Source of the DNA: Noviherbaspirillum pedocola
Lineage (GTDB): Bacteria > Pseudomonadota > Gammaproteobacteria > Burkholderiales > Burkholderiaceae_D
Direction of reading: 5' to 3'
NCBI RefSeq assembly: GCF_016632335.1
Contig: NZ_JAEPBG010000005.1
Location: 124,001 to 188,000 of the forward strand
DNA: 64,000 nucleotides
Shown here: positions 63,898 to 64,000 of the stretch, in pieces
How the letters are laid out: the number at the start of each line of letters is the position of its first letter
How positions within the stretch are numbered: position 1 is the stretch's first letter
Position numbers and translations under genes: made by a program
Notes under the pieces: model-generated
What the model was told of the DNA's origin: nothing
What the model saw: the letters and a program-made list of their open reading frames with translations, nothing else
The model's database searches: none

Positions 63898-64000
63898 TCA
63901 GAACCACGCATCCTGCATGTCCAGCGTCGTGGTATCCACGGTCTCCAGCAGATCGAGCTGCTGATGCACCTTCGGCAGTTCCCAGCGGAAGAAGTACTTC
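63898..64000 (-). CDS. Acyl-CoA dehydrogenase C-terminus (partial, runs off the right edge)
   Basis: The last 33 codons of a minus-strand gene are visible: KYFFRWELPKVHQQLDLLE, then ETVDTTTLDMQDAWF and a stop. The ending DMQDAWF preceded by YFFRWELP is characteristic of long bacterial acyl-CoA dehydrogenases whose tail includes this motif. The gene is truncated by the window. It precedes the SDR and thioesterase genes, consistent with a beta-oxidation type cluster. Confidence 0.7.
   Translation of the reverse strand, partial: KYFFRWELPKVHQQLDLLETVDTTTLDMQDAWF

Overview
The window looks like chromosome of a GC-rich betaproteobacterium, probably Burkholderiales and perhaps Oxalobacteraceae. 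I infer this from the protein families, the mltG-tmk-holB-pilZ-tatD order, and the ssrA type; no rRNA is present to confirm it. No insertion sequence, integrase, phage gene or CRISPR array was found.

Layout. 0.3-2.2 kb: a PagL-type lipid A deacylase and an NCS2 purine permease. 2.5-12.1 kb: a signalling block with a YfiR-like periplasmic protein coupled to a hybrid kinase, a large GAF hybrid kinase with three receiver domains, a CheR methyltransferase, a receiver-kinase, and a hybrid kinase with an AhpD/CMD-like N-terminus. 12.3-21.8 kb: pirin, TesB, PpnN, a GST, a fatty acyl-AMP ligase, RsuA plus a degenerate paralogue, and a substrate-binding/permease fusion. 21.9-25.2 kb: a five-gene minus-strand operon encoding three TPR proteins, an HExxH zincin-like protein and an unknown. 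25.6-47.4 kb: one unidirectional run of about 27 flagellar-type genes ending in a FliA-like sigma factor. 47.4-54.2 kb: housekeeping genes (ankyrin protein, tatD, pilZ, holB, tmk, mltG, ygfZ, DUF4936, NRDE). 54.4-55.0 kb: a circularly permuted, probably two-piece, tmRNA gene and a repeat-rich hairpin. 55.1-64 kb: acyltransferase and thioesterase, an L,D-transpeptidase pair, and a lipid/acyl-CoA style cluster (hydrolase, two SDRs, GST, MDR oxidoreductase, thioesterase, start of an acyl-CoA dehydrogenase).

The most interesting region is 21.9-47.4 kb. The flagellar run encodes a full export gate, ATPase complex, MS ring, rod, P and L rings, hook, hook cap and two length-control-like proteins. 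In this window it has no fliG, flgJ, flgK, flgL, fliC, fliD or motAB. A 166-residue unknown occupies the fliG position, as sctK does in injectisomes. The FliM-like protein is short and has no CheY-binding N-terminus, and FlhB has NPTR instead of NPTH. With the divergent TPR/zincin operon, this suggests either a diverged secondary flagellum completed elsewhere in the genome, or a flagellum-derived, non-rotating export apparatus with a candidate protease substrate. The sequence alone cannot decide between these.
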